64,000 bases of DNA, taken from Lathyrus oleraceus. Its lineage: Eukaryota; Streptophyta; Magnoliopsida; Fabales; Fabaceae. Location: positions 184,482,973 through 184,546,972 of the forward strand of contig NC_066582.1 of NCBI RefSeq assembly GCF_024323335.1. Reading direction: 5' to 3'. Under the pieces are notes generated by a model. It was given only the letters and a program-made list of their open reading frames with translations. It was not told the origin of the DNA and ran no database searches. Below are positions 44,386-57,158 of the stretch, in pieces (position 1 is the stretch's first letter; each line of letters opens with the position of its first letter). The position numbers and the translations under genes were made by a program.

Positions 44386-47300
44386 GTTAATCCAACCCAT
44401 TGAACATAATGATCCAACACCATCTCCCAACTTTGAGTTCCCTGTATTTGAGGCAGAAGAAGATGATGTTGAAGAGATTCCTGATGAGATTACCCGTCTG
44501 CTTGAGCACGAGGAGAAGATCATTCAGCCGCATCTTGAGAATCTGGAAATAGTTTACTTGGGGTCTGAAGACTGCATTCGTGAAGTGAAGATTGGTGCAC
44601 TCCTTGAAGAGTCTATTAAGAAGGGGTTGATTGAGTTGCTACGAGAATATGTCGACGTGTTTGCCTGGTCGTATGAAGATATGCCTGGTCTAGATACTGA
44701 TATCGTGCAACATTTCTTGCCGTTGAAGCCTGAGTGTGTGCCTATGAAGCAGAAGCTCAGAAGAACTCATCCGGATATGGCAGTGAAGATTAAAGAAGAA
44801 GTTCAGAAGCAAATTGATGCGGGGTTTCTGGTGATTTCTACATATCCTCAATGGGTGGCCAATATTGTGCCTGTGCCTAAGAAAGATGGAAAAGTCCGAA
44901 TGTGTGAGGATTACCGTGACTTGAATAAAGCTAGTCCAAAATATGATTTTCCTCTACCACACATTGATATGTTGGTAGATAATACATCTAAGTTCAATGT
45001 CTTTTCATTTATGGACGGATTTTCCGGTTATAATCAGATTAAAAAGGCACCCGAGGATATGGAGAAGACAACATTCATCACACCTTGGGGAACATTCTGT
45101 TATTGAGTGATGCCCTTCGGTTTGAAGAACGTCGGAGCCACGTATCAACGTGTTATGACTACCTTGTTTCATGATATGATGCACAAGGAGATTGAGTTGT
45201 ATGTTGATGATATGATTGCAAAGTCGAAAACGGAAGTTGAACATGTAGAACACTTGTAGAAGCTTTTCCAGGGTTTGAGGAAGTACAAGCTCCGCTTGAT
45301 TCCTAACAAGTGTACATTTGGAGTCCGTTCCGGTAAGTTATTGGGCTTTATTTTCAGTGAGAGAGGTATTGAAGTTGATCCTGCCAAGGTCAAAGCAATA
45401 CAAGAGATGCCTGCGCCCAAAACTGAGAAGCAAGTCCGAGGTTTTCTTGGCCGCTTGAATTACATTTCGAGATTTATATCCCACATGACTGCCACATGTG
45501 CGCCTATATTCAAGCTCCTCCAGAAAGATCAGCATCATGATTGGACCGAGGATTGCCAAAAGGCCTTTGAAAGTATCAAAGAGTATCTGTCCGAGCCTCC
45601 GATTCTGTCTCCGCCTGTTGAAGGGAGACCATTGATTATGTACTTAACTATGCTTGATGATTCCATGGGTTGTGTCCTTGGTCAGCAAGATGAATCAGGA
45701 AAGAAAGAATATGCAATATACTAATTGAGTAAGAAGTTCATTGACTGTGAGTCTCGGTACTCAATGCTTGAGAAGACATGCTGTGCTCTGGCTTGGGTTG
45801 CTAAGCGTTTACGCCAATATATGTTGAATCATACAACTTTGTTGATATCCAAAATGGATCCGATCAAGTATATCTTTGAGAAGCCTGCTTTAACTGGGAG
45901 GATTAACCGTTGGCAGATGTTGTTATCTGAATATGATATTGAGTATCGAGCTCAAAAAGCTATATTAAAGGTAGTATCTTGGCTGACCATTTGGCGCATC
46001 AACCGATTGAAGATTATCAGTCTGTGCAATATGACTTCCCTGATGAGGAGATTATGTATTTGTAGATGAAAGATTGGGATGAGCCTACGCTCTATGAAGG
46101 GCTAGAGCCTGGTTCCCGATGGGGTATGGTGTTCGATGGCGGTGTTAATCAGTATGGAAATGGTTTTGAGGCAGTGATTATTACTCCTCAAGGCACACAT
46201 TTTCCTTTTACAGCAAGGATAACTTTCAAATGCACGAATAATATGGCGGAGTATGAGGCTTGTATTATGGGTTTGGAAGAATGTATTGATCTTAGGATCA
46301 AACATCTTGATTTAATGGAGATTCGGCCCTTGTTGTTAATCAAATTAAGGGTGAATTGGAAACGAATCAGCCTGGCCTCATCCCATATAGAGATTATGCG
46401 AGGAGGATTTTAACTTTCTTTACTAAGGTTGACTTCCATCATATTCCTCGAGATGAGAATCAGATGGCGGATGCTCTCGCTACGCTTGCTTCAATGATTG
46501 CTGTCAATTATTGGAATGAAGTCCCGAATATTACCGTGATGCGCTTGGATAGACCAACTCACGTGTTTGCATTGGAGGAAGTGAAAGATGATAAGCCATG
46601 GTATTATGATATCAGGTGCTTTCTCCAAAGTCAGATTTACCCGCCTGGGGCATCTGTTAATGATAAGAAGACTTTGAGAATATTATCTGGCAGTTTCTAC
46701 CTTAATGATGTACTTTACAAGAGGATTTTTGACATGGTTCTGCTCAGATACGTGGATAGACACGAAGCAGACCTGTTGATGACAGAAGTTCATGAGGGTT
46801 CATTTGGTACTCATTCCAATGGACATGCTATGGCAAAGAAGATGTTGAAAGCAGGCTATTATTGGCTGACAATGGAGTTTGAATGCTGCAAGTATGTGAA
46901 GAAATGCCACAAGTGTCAGATCTATGCGGATAAGATTCATATTCCCCCGACACTTCTGAAAGTTATCTCCTCACCCTGGCCTTTCTCCATGTGGGGCATT
47001 GATATGATTGGCATGATTGAACCAAAGGCGTCGAACACTCACCGTTTTATTCTCATAGCTATTGATTACTTCACCAAGTGGGTGGAAGCGACATCATATG
47101 CAAATGTCGACGTCTTTGCAGGTGGTTGGGAGGTTTGTCAAGAACCAACTCATATGCCGATATGGTGTGCCAGACAAGATCATTATTGGTAATGGATCTA
47201 ACTTAAATAATAAGATGATGAAAGAGTTGTGTAGCGAATTCAAGATTGCACATCATAATTCATCTCCCTATAGACCCAAGATGAATGGGGCTGTTGAAGC

Positions 47301-47847
47301 AGCTAATAACAACATCAAGAAGATTATTCAGAAGATGGTTATTACGTACAAAGATTGGCATGAGATCCTGCCATTTGCTTTGCATGGTTATCGTACATCT
47401 GTCCGCACTTCAATAGGGGCAACCCCTTTCTCTCTTGTATATGGCATGGAGGTTGTGCTCCCCGTGGAGGTTGAGATCCCATCAATGAGAGTCTTGATGG
47501 AAGCTAAGTTGACTGAGGCTGAATGGGTTCAGAGTCGTTATGACCAACTGAATTTGATTGAAGAGAAGAGATTAACTGCCATGTGCCATGGCCAGTTATA
47601 TCAGCAAAGGATGAAGAAAGCCTTTGATAAGAAGGTCAAGCCTCGTGTGTTCCGAGAAGGTGACCTCGTGCTCAAGAAAGTCTTATCTTTCGCGCCCGAT
47701 TCCAGGGGCAAGTGGATTCCAAACTATGAAGGTCCATATGTTGTTAAGAGAGCCTTTTCAGGCGGTGCTTTGTTACTTACAACTATGGATGGAGAGGATT
47801 TCACTCGTCCTGTGAATTCAGATGCAGTCAAGAAATACTTCGCCTAA
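44386..47847 (+). pseudogene. pol: E2 RT-RNaseH-aRNaseH-integrase exon, multiply broken
   Basis: Acidic linker, then RT (PVPKKDGKVRMCEDYRDLN, FMDGFSGYNQI, YVDD at 45200-45211). Stops at 45104-45106, 45257-45259, 45722-45724 and 46063-46065; frameshifts near 45961, 46311 and 47110. Conserved RT changes include CVDYRDLN to CEDYRDLN and PKDDFP to PKYDFP. The archaeal-type RNase H (FDGGVNQYGNG near 46134) and the integrase zinc region (about 46750-46920) are recognisable. The second integrase Asp is Gly (codon 47188-47190, IGNG for the usual TDNG). Ends YFA-stop at 47845-47847. Clearly inactive. Confidence 0.9.
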
Positions 47848-47927
47848 AATAAAAATAGAATAGCTCGCTATGTTGAAAACACGAAAGGGCGACTTAGGCA
47901 AAAATGAGCGTCTCGGTGGATTGAAAA

Positions 47928-47937
47928 CCCGAAAGGG
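47928..47937 (+). other. Post-stop GNRA-type hairpin (E2)
   Basis: CCC-GAAA-GGG. A degenerate partner (CAC-GAAA-GGG) lies 48 bp upstream at 47880-47889. Same place relative to the pol stop as in E1 and arm L. Confidence 0.6.
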
Positions 47938-48915
47938 CGATCCAAGCAAAAGTTAGAGACATAAAAAAATAAGATTATATATCCTGCTAGATTGAGTACC
48001 TCACCCTAGGGCAATCTAGGAAAATATTAGGGATTTGGCAAGTAACCGCATCCTGACAAGACTTTGTTCTACAACTATCATCTGGCAAGGGTTCTCGCTC
48101 AATCATCGTCAACTGAAGCTTCGAATACAGTGGATTCAGAGTTGGTGGAGAAACGGTCATTATGTTCAATGTAGCCTATTTTCCATGTATATCACTAATT
48201 TCAAATTTGTAAAGATCCATGGAGTCTCGCCATTTGCGGACTACCATTTTATTAAATAAATTTGAGCCTTTATCCAATTCTTTGCACTCTTACTGGTTTC
48301 TGTTTAACAAATGTTTGCATGTTTTAATTGATGAATATCATTCTTTTTAAACAAATAAAGTTTTATAAAACTATTTTAAACAAGATTAACATTCACATTG
48401 ACTGAAGGGATAGGTGGAATGTCCTCAAGTGTTTCCCCAAGGATAGTATGATCACCAAAGGGTAAGACATTTGTTCATATTCTGGCATGTTTTCTTCATC
48501 AACTTTCAGTTGTCTCCCCGTCGAGCGCTAAAATAAAAGAAAAGTCATCAATTCCCCGAAGACTCTGATATGAGAAGTCTTCTCTGATGGAAGTAGATTG
48601 TTCTATCTTGTTGGATTGCTTTCTCCTAGCAGAATCTGTGGATGATCATTCAAACAATTCCCGGATAGTTTGTTTATGCATACATTGCTTGTTTCCACCA
48701 AGGAGTCTTAGCGATCCATGTTTGGTTGATCTGTGGATGATCCCTTTGGTACCAAGTTTTTGCCTTTATCTTTTAAAGATGTGTCTCCCTCTATATCAGG
48801 CACTAGAATTTATGTTTTATCAATTATATGGTTGTCACCCCTTGTGCGTGCTGACTTAAAATCCCTTATAGATTGATAAAAGTTGATATGTTATTTTACT
48901 CATGAAGACTTTGTA

Positions 48916-49590
48916 TTTCCCCAGCATGAGATGGAAGCTCTCAGCGGAGTAAGCATGTATTCTCGGCAGAGTTATCTTTCAGACAGTTGTCTCCCCAGCA
49001 GGAAGTTGTCTAGGGCAATCGATAAAGGGCTTGTTTCCCTTTTCATCCCCAGCATGTCACATGTTGACGAAGGATTCATTTCCGATTCCCTCAGCCAAGG
49101 CAGTTCCTTTGAGAATGCTTGCAGTTTGTCCCCAGTAGGGTTGCCTGATCCAAGTTTGATGATTTGTATCCCCTCTGAGTCTGAAGATTTCTTCTAGTAT
49201 TGAGAGATGATGTGGAAGATGTGTTGTTTCATTCTCCAGTGGAGAAAATTGCTTTTTCTCCCCTTAGCAGAGTTTCCTCTCCAGCAGACAAAAGGGAGTG
49301 TTTTGATTGATGTGTATCTGGTTGGTGTTTGTTCCCCACAGAATTCCACATCATTCCTTGATAAGTTCCCCAGTAGATGTTCTTCTACGACAGAACTTAT
49401 TGACATTTAGCTACCTGTTCTCGAGAATTGATGGGAAGTCCCTGGCAGAATCTTCTGCATCTTCTTTATGTCAGGATTGTTGACCCTTAGAAGACTCCTC
49501 TTGGGTAGAATTTTATTTCTTGCAGTTGGAAGCTGTGGCTTTACTTGTCCCCAGCTGTGATCGATGTCTTCCCGTGTCTGATCACCTCCA
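48916..49590 (+). repeat. TCCCCAG-motif tract in E2 3' UTR
   Basis: Scattered copies: near 48918, 48992 (TCCCCAGCAGGAAGT), 49047, 49130, 49367 (TCCCCAGTAGATG, 11 bases identical to the complement of the E2 primer site) and near 49550. Counterpart of 27841-28110 in E1. Confidence 0.55.
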
Positions 49591-50140
49591 CCAGAGTTGA
49601 TTTCTCCTGTAGGCTTTGCCCTTTTTGTTGAGATGTTATGTCAAACGTCTATTCGTGATTCTTCGACCTGTTTGTGTTAGATATATTTGTCTGTTAGCAG
49701 TAATCATACACAAATCATGCATATACACACATAATCATAGCATTCAGATATTCATGTTGCATTCTTTGCCATATATCTTTGATTGTTATCTCCTTCTATT
49801 GGTGAAATTTTCTTCCCCAGGTAGATGTTTGTGTCTGATCTCTCCATTTAGAGTCAGCCTCATAGGAAGAAAGTGTCTACCTTTCCTTCTTTCTTCCTCA
49901 TTGAGTTATGTCCTCGTGGATGATTATTGTTTCAGCTTTCTCTCCAGTTATGTACCGGGATGTAATTACTCCCCTGAGATATATTCTCATTGGGCTAAGT
50001 CTTGTTTGATTGTGTCTTTCTAGTTTGTTCTTAGATTGACTCTCCTTTCTTATTATCCCCTACAGTTCCTTGTGGTTTAGTTGTTCAATCGCTCAGTAAC
50101 CAGCAGGTGTGCATCTTTTCCCCAGCTATTTCTGTTGTTT

Positions 50141-50830
50141 TCTACCCAGTAACCGGTAGATGTAATCCCCTCTTTGTTAGTTATCTTTACCCAGTAACCG
50201 GTATTGATACTCCTTTGTTTTCGAGTATTTCACCCAATAACCGGTGATATATCTCGTGGATAATTGCTTTTGTTAGGCAATTATTATTTCTCCCAATACC
50301 CTTGTCACCCAATACCCTTGTTTGGTAATGATTATTTCTCCTTCTGATTGGTCATCATTTTATACCCAGTAACCGGTATCCCGATGTCCTTTCTTTTTTG
50401 GTCGATTTATCCTTCATTAACCCAGTAACCGGTTGTGGATAATCTTCCATGCGAGTATGTTCTCTATGTTATGACGGTAATAGATGATATATCTCATGTG
50501 CTCTTCAGTTGAAGACTTTGTTCTTCCCTAGTCGAGTAAGATTCGTATTTCCTTGCGGAGTCGAATGCCTATCCTGTAAGTCGAGTTTGCTTCTTCAGCC
50601 CTCCCTTCGGATGATGGGTGTCTTGGATATGTTTCCAATTCACGCTTGGTTGGACACCTATTATATGCCCAGTAACCGGTATCCCAGGTGTTCCTTCCTT
50701 ATGCTCCCTATTATGACTTTTTGTCCCCTGTGGAGTCAGATTTTTCCCTGAGCATGTTGTCCTCTCATCCAGTAACCGGTGTTTTGATAACATGTCTCAC
50801 TTTGAGTTTATTACCCAGTAGCTGGTAATA
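50141..50830 (+). repeat. Array of CAGTAACC-loop hairpins in E2 3' UTR
   Basis: Inverted repeats around a near-constant CAGTAACC loop: TCTACC/GGTAGA (50141-50160), TACC/GGTA (50188-50203), TCACC/GGTGA (50230-50247, loop caataacc), ATACC/GGTAT (50362-50379), AACC/GGTT (50419-50434), ATGCC/GGTAT with a possible G-U pair (50665-50682), TATTACC/GGTAATA (50809-50830, loop cagtagct). One member (about 50766) is mispaired. Confidence 0.75.
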
Positions 50831-51303
50831 TCTCGTCTTTCCTTCCTCAGCTGGGTCCTTTATGGACATTCCCGTCTGAGTCCGGATTTCTATCCAATGT
50901 ATCCTTTGCAGACAGTTTTGCGGTATTGGCATATTCCCCAATACATGCATCGTTGCGTCAGCTCGAGTCTTTCCATCGGCTTATTTTCGTGAAATTCTTT
51001 CGTGTCTCCCAACAAGTTTTCAAGTCGTGGCCTCCTCACGCATTTTTACCTTTATTTCTCAAGAGTCTCTATCTCCCTAGTGAGTGTGTTACTCCTATGG
51101 ATTTTCAGTTTCTCCCGATTTCTTTTCCTTTGTGGCAATTATTCACCGTGAAGATTTTATTATTGCATGCATACATTTGCGTCATGAGGTCTCTTAGGGA
51201 CCAAAATTCGTCTCTTTGTTATCATTTAAGCCCATTCTACCTCGTCGAGATGAAGATTTAAACCTTCATATCTCCGGCTAGAATGACCTTAAATAGGGGC
51301 ATC

Positions 51304-54300
51304 TGTAAGACCCTAATTTTGACCCTAAGATCCCTCATGGCATCATATCATTGCTCAGTGCACTGCCTCAAGGATCATAGCATGTTTGGCTCCTTAACTC
51401 TAGGGTTAGGACTTGTGTGAGTGGTTTGAGACCACCAAGCATGCTTGTAATATATATTATTGATTTTATTATTTTTTTTGCTAACCAAAATCACAAAAAT
51501 ATATCACTAACTCTTTTTGTTTTGAAGCTCAAGTGATCATGTGCTCCAATGCTCATAGGAGGCTCCTAAGCCCAATGAAATGGCCAGATGAAGATGAGGA
51601 AAAGCATTAAAATGGTCCACAAATGTCCTAATCATCATATATGTCTCCCAAGTATATCAATTTGCCAATTTGATCAAGATAACCCAAAGGGCTTGGGTAT
51701 TGTTTCCCAAGGAAACCCTAATTCAACTATGCCTTGACTGTGCCTTGCTCATGAAGCAACCTCAACCTATGATCAAATTTAATCAAGGGAAGTTCTTTCA
51801 TTCATTATTTTATTCATATGTGAGCCTATTTGAGTATCCTCAATCATTTATTCATCAATATTGGAAGTTTGGCCTTGAAAAGTTGACCACTCGAGTCATC
51901 TGACTAAACTGAGGTCTACTGAGGTATAACTTGTGATGTGTTTGTCAAATGAATATGACCCTAAGAGAAAACATGTTCTTAGGAACCATATGAACAAGTT
52001 TCATGTACATCAAAAATCCATTTAAAACTTGGAAGGTCATCATTCATTTTAAAACATTATAGGTCATTTTGACTGAAACCCTAATTTTGGGTCAACTTCC
52101 CAAGGACATAACTTCCTTAATTGTTATGATTTTGAGGTGAGACCAAATGAATTAGAAAGCTTAAGATGTCTACCTAAAATTTTATGTTTGACAAAATTTC
52201 ATAATCCTAAAATAAATACATTTGATAATACAAAACAATATAGGTCACATTGGACCTAAGTCATTGAATTCGAAAAAGTACCTAACTTCAAATGCTCATA
52301 ACGTTTTCATGGAAAATCCTGATGATGCAAAATTTGAGTCTAAATTGATCAAATTGAAAATATAAACAAATTTTATGTTGGAGGTTTTTCCATTTGAAGC
52401 TTGCATCATGCAAACAGAGGGGCTTTAATAGGCTTGCTTTTGGTGAAAATTTTCAAAGGGTGACTTAAACATGTTTTGTACCCAAACTTTCACAGCCAGT
52501 TTTCATTAATTTCAAAATGCCAAATGAAGTTTTTCCCAACGTGACTCTTGTTCCTTATTTCAAGGGCTCTCCAACCATTACTCACATTACTTTTTTGGAC
52601 TTTCCATATGGAAGTTTCGAAGAGCTCTTCTTTTATGTTCATTTTGACATTTCATGGTGAAACTTAAAGTGCAAGCTGATTACATCACATGTACACGTCC
52701 ATTTCCATTTCAAATGAGTTCAGCTTGGTTTTGCACCCATCATTGGGCCTCACATGTGCCTGTACATGCCCATGCACCAAATTTCAAATTGCCTTGCACA
52801 CGAAGGAATCATGCTGCACAACCCTCTTCAGCTATAAATAAAGCTTCATTCTCACTCATTTTGGAACCCTTTGGAGACCTGAAATGTTGTAGCACTGAAA
52901 TCCCAACCATTACCAAAGGCATTTCCAGATTTTCCTCTCATTTTCAAGCTTGAAATTCAACATCATTAGTTGATTTTCAAAGCTCAATTCCTTAACCTCT
53001 CATCTCCATTACATATCCAGAGCAAAAAGGAATCAAGATCTTGAAGAATTTGTGGCCTTAAGAGCTCCAATTCAGAGGTAGAACTTCAAACTTTTTAGAT
53101 CTAGATCTTGCAATTCAATGTAGTTTTCTCTTGTTTGTGTGGTTTTCTGAAGTCCTCACACTTGAGGCAAGCCATGGTGGTTTCAATTTTCCATTTCGTG
53201 CACTTTCAGTTTGAAAACCATGATCTTCCACTTCACATTTCTCTCAAAATAGGAAGAGTGAGGAAGATCCATGGATATAGTGGTGATGTACATCACCTGA
53301 GTTTCAATTTGATGTCCTTGTTTTTCCTTTTCGTTACAAAATTTTTCTCTTCAAGTGGTGGCCGAAATCTGGTATCTCACCGGAGAAGATGGTGGTTCCA
53401 CCACCATCACCATGTGTGCACTTTCCTGACCATTGGATTGACATGCCACGTTATAATCCTGACCATTCCTTATGTTTACTTGTTTTAAATCAATGTGTCG
53501 CGCGTTTGACTCAAGTGTACCATGCGCCCTTGCATCTGATCCATCAATCCATGCCACGCCATTTAATGAAGTTGATCCTGTGGCGCTGGATTTTTCATTA
53601 TTTCTATTTTCATTTTCATTTCAGTTAATTCCTTTTATTTTAAAAAAATCATAAAAAATTTATTTGAAGTCACAAAAATATGAGACCAATTCCAAAATTT
53701 TTCTTGAAAAATCTAATTTCATATTTTGATTTTTAAATATTTTTGTGACTCCATTTAATATTTTTTGTGAATTATTTGGTTTTTAATAGTCTTAATTCAT
53801 TTAACAATACTTTCTGATATTTGAAAAATCCAAAAATATTTTCTTAACACATATGGATCATGATAAGTCAATGAAAAATAGTCTTATCAATTTCTTATTT
53901 GATTTGAGATTTATTTGAGATTTTAGTTCATATTGTGTTACTTTTTAGTGTTTTTAATTGTTTTTAAATACTTTCTGATTTCCAAAATTGTTGAGAAAAT
54001 TAGTCAAAGTTAATTTGACCATGTTAGACCTATGAGAATTTAATTTAACTTGTTGAAGTTGATTTCAATTGAATTTGAGGTTTGACCTTATTTGAATATT
54101 TTTATTTTGCATTTTATTTTAATTCAAAAAATACCAAAAAATTATGGTTGACTTGTTGACTTGTAATCTTAATTTCTTTTCTGTTTGGCGTTGATTGATG
54201 ATGACTTGGTTCACATTTGATCAATTGAAGTTGATACTTGTATTCTCTTTTCCTCCCTTTCATCTTCATCCCATTATTTTCATCATTTGGCCAATGAGTT

Positions 54301-56187
54301 AATGTCTTATGGTTGGTCTTGACAAATGAGAAGTTTAATCTTCTTTGATCCAAACCAAACTCAACTTGATCTATGATCAAGTGAGTTGTTTTGTGTCCAA
54401 GATAGGTCGCTTCTTGGTCAAGCAAATAACCTAAAGTCCATACAAGGCCCTCCCCCTTTTGTTTTGGCATGGCAAGTTTGTGGAGCTTGGCTTACTAGTC
54501 ATGATCTTTAACTTGTGTTTATTTGCCTATAGTTTTATTGACCGGCCTCAGATAGGTGTGACTACTACATTAGTCCACTTACGATTGCTTAACATAGCGC
54601 TACATTGTCTTATGAAAAACTAACATAACCATACTAATTACTAACTTTAATTTGAGCATTTAATTTCTTGCCCTTTACTTTTAATGCCTTTTATTTCTTG
54701 CTCATTACTCATATTGTTTTTCCCTTTGCTCACTTGAGCACATATTTTATGTTTATGTCATTTTTCTTTTGCTCATTTGAGCCCATTATTGTATATAAAT
54801 ATATTGTTATCTTGTGTTTGCTTTGTCTTTGTTTTTTGTGAACCAAATGCAAAAGGAGAAAGGACTTAGAATTAGGAATTACCTAAGCTTAAAGGAGTTC
54901 AAGAGCAACTAGGCCTCATGCCTTTAGAGTGCTAAAATTGTTGAAGAGTAACTAGGCCTCATTCCTTTAGAATGCTAAATTTCAAAGATTGATCTTAAAG
55001 GACTTCTCATCTAAACTTACTCTTTGTCCATTCCTCTTATTGTGTGGTGAACTTTTTGATGTTTGTTCTTGTGTGATAGGCATTCCATCTTGAGATAGTT
55101 AAAAGAGGACCATTGTCATGAATAACCATGTTAAGAGAGACAAGCCAAATGGAGATCCTAGGAGCTTGAATCTAAATTGTGTGATTGCTTGTTTGTGTGC
55201 TAAGTCCAAAGGAAAGGAGCATCTTGAGTCATCTCTATGACTTCAAGAAAAGGAACTCCAATGGTTTATCTTTTTCCTCTTATCTTTGTATGCTTTAGGA
55301 CTAGCCCTTCTCTTCTTCTCCTCACTCCAACCCAAGCCAAAAATCATTTTCAAAACTTTGACTTTGTTTTCAAATTATAAACCTAGGCCTCATACCTTTG
55401 ACTTTTCAAAAATCATTTTTCCATTTAACACTCATTGTGAATGAATCTTATTTCAACTTTGACTTCCTTTTGTAAAAAAATCAAAATTGTAAATATAACT
55501 CACTTCAAATTGTTTTTGTGGTTCCAATGGCCACCTTTGTTAAAACCTTTTCATAAAACATTAGTCATAGGTTTGAGTTATCATAGTGGTTGATGTGAAT
55601 CTCACCTTATCCTTAGTGATTGGGTTATAAGTCTTCCATACTTATTATAGGGTTAACCCCTCACTAGTATGTTGAAGCCTTTCTCACATAGTGGATTGTT
55701 GGTTTAGGTTGAGTTTTCTCCCGTTGATAACAAAAGACCTTAAGGCTTTTGAACAAATCAATTCACCAATCTTTGAGATTTTTACCCCGAACTATGAGGT
55801 TTTGATCCTCCTTTGTGATGGTACGTAGGCAATGGGTTCATCCATTCAAACAACAAAATTTGTATATATAATCTATTCTCTTCTCACCCCCTTCAATCTT
55901 TTGTTAGAATCTTTTCACAAATACCAACCTATAACACATTTGCAAAAAGGGTTCCCTTATAATACTAAGGATGTTTTGGGTGCGTAAAACCTTCCCATTT
56001 CATAACCAACCCCCTTACCCAGATCTTTGACATTTTTATTAGTTTTTGGTTTGATAAAACTTCTTACTTGGCTTTTGTTCGCTTTTTAGCCTTTCCTTTG
56101 GACAAATAAAAGTTCGGTGGCGACTCGAATTGTATGTTGACTTTTGGTTTAGTCAATAAACCTAAAGGTAACGAAAACCCCATTATA
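51304..56187 (+). repeat. E2 3' LTR, about 4.9 kb
   Basis: TGTAAGACCC start after the polypurine tract; homology with the 5' LTR ends near 56187-56190. TATAAATA at 52833-52840; two 43-bp units at 54903-54985; AATAAA near 56105; decoy primer motif TGGCGACTC near 56118. No gene inside. Confidence 0.9.
52833..52840 (+). promoter_or_regulatory. TATA box of E2 3' LTR
   Basis: TATAAATA in 'cttcagctataaataaagc', identical context to the 5' LTR copy. It could drive read-through into the H gag piece downstream. Confidence 0.6.
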
Positions 56188-56190
56188 GGA

Positions 56191-56961
56191 AGCAGTTTCA
56201 TCAAGAGAAAGGACAGTGAAACCAATGCAATTTCCAGTGGGTGGCAGAGAAGGCCTAAAGCAAGAAGAAATCCACCACCCCGTCAACATCACCATCATCA
56301 AGTGTCTTCAGTTATTCTGATATTTTCTAATTAGCAAACAACACCAATTCAACAACAACCACAACATCAACATCAACGTCAACAACAACAACCTCAACAA
56401 AGAACGAACACCTACAACAACAACAATATCAATAATAATCAGCATCAGCAGGATTTTGAGAGGAAGAAGGTCTCTTTCGACCCAATTACCATGTCGTATG
56501 CAGAGATGTATCCATCCTTGGTCCTCAAAAACCTGATTCAACCGAGGAACCCACCGCAGATCCTAGAACCACTTCCCTGATGGTATAAACCTGAGATTCG
56601 TTGTGCTTTTCAGCAAGGTGCACCTGGGCATGACATTGAAAATTGTTATCCATTGAAATATGAGGTCCAAAAGCTCATGAAGAGTGGTATGGTGTCCTTT
56701 GAGGACCGCGAGTTGAATGTGAAAGCTAATTCTTTGCCTGCTCATGGGAACTCTTCAGTGAATATGGTGGACGGCTGTCCTGGTGAGTACAAAGTTTTTG
56801 ATGTGCGTTTTATCCGTGGAGCCTTGGTGCAGATACACATGGACATCTGTATGGTGAGTGACTGTGAAGATGACCATGATGGTTGTGTTATTTGTAGCAT
56901 GAACCCAAGAGGGTGTGTTGTGGTGAAAAGGGACATCCGACGTCTGATGGATGAAGGCATG
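56191..56961 (+). pseudogene. gag: Host element H gag, C-terminal part (between E2 and A)
   Basis: Continues the gag frame interrupted at 33307. Basic and His-rich linker (RRPKARRNPPPRQHHHHQ), Gln/Asn-rich runs (56340-56450), RKKVSFDPITMSYAEMYPSL, zinc-knuckle variant (CAFQQGAPGHDIENC near 56600-56645), then a linker with a second Cys-rich patch (VSDCEDDHDGCVICSMNPRGC near 56855-56925) also present in E2 (42570-42610). Stops at about 56332-56334 and 56578-56580. Cut by the Athila-type LTR at 56962 within the gag-pro linker. Confidence 0.88.
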
Positions 56962-57158
56962 TGATAACACTGAAATTTACCGCATTTTTTACTCCGATTT
57001 CACATGCATTCTAGTTGTTTTATTGTTATTTTGTTGTGTTATTGCTATATTTTCCTTTGTTTTTAGGTTTTTACTTTAATCGGAGCCCCGATCGAGAAAA
57101 GGAGTGAAAAAGAGCTAAAAACCCTAAAATTCAGCATTTTGTACTTGTGGCTTACCCC

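Larger units (their letters stand above)
47848..51303 (+). other. E2 3' UTR, 3.5 kb, structured and non-coding
   Basis: Starts with 'ttgaaaac..cgaaaggg' twice (GNRA hairpins, 47882-47937), then blocks shared with arm L (to about 48400), a TCCCCAG-rich part (48916-49590), little of note at 49600-50090, the CAGTAACC hairpin array (50141-50830), the conserved 'cttagggaccaaaattcg' block (51205) and the polypurine tract AAATAGGGGCATC (51291-51303). Confidence 0.8.
33308..56190 (+). mobile_element. Element E2: near-complete Ogre retrotransposon, about 22.9 kb
   Basis: 5' LTR, primer site, leader, ORF1, gag-pro, intron, RT-RNaseH-integrase, 3.5-kb 3' UTR, polypurine tract, 3' LTR: the full Ogre layout and typical size. 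LTRs are about 4.9 kb each and differ by roughly 4-6% in stretches compared by eye, so E2 is older than E1. Flanks read ...ggcag at 33303-33307 and agcag at 56191-56195, an imperfect 5-bp target duplication. It is inserted in gag of H. Every coding region carries stops or shifts, so it is non-autonomous. Confidence 0.92.
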
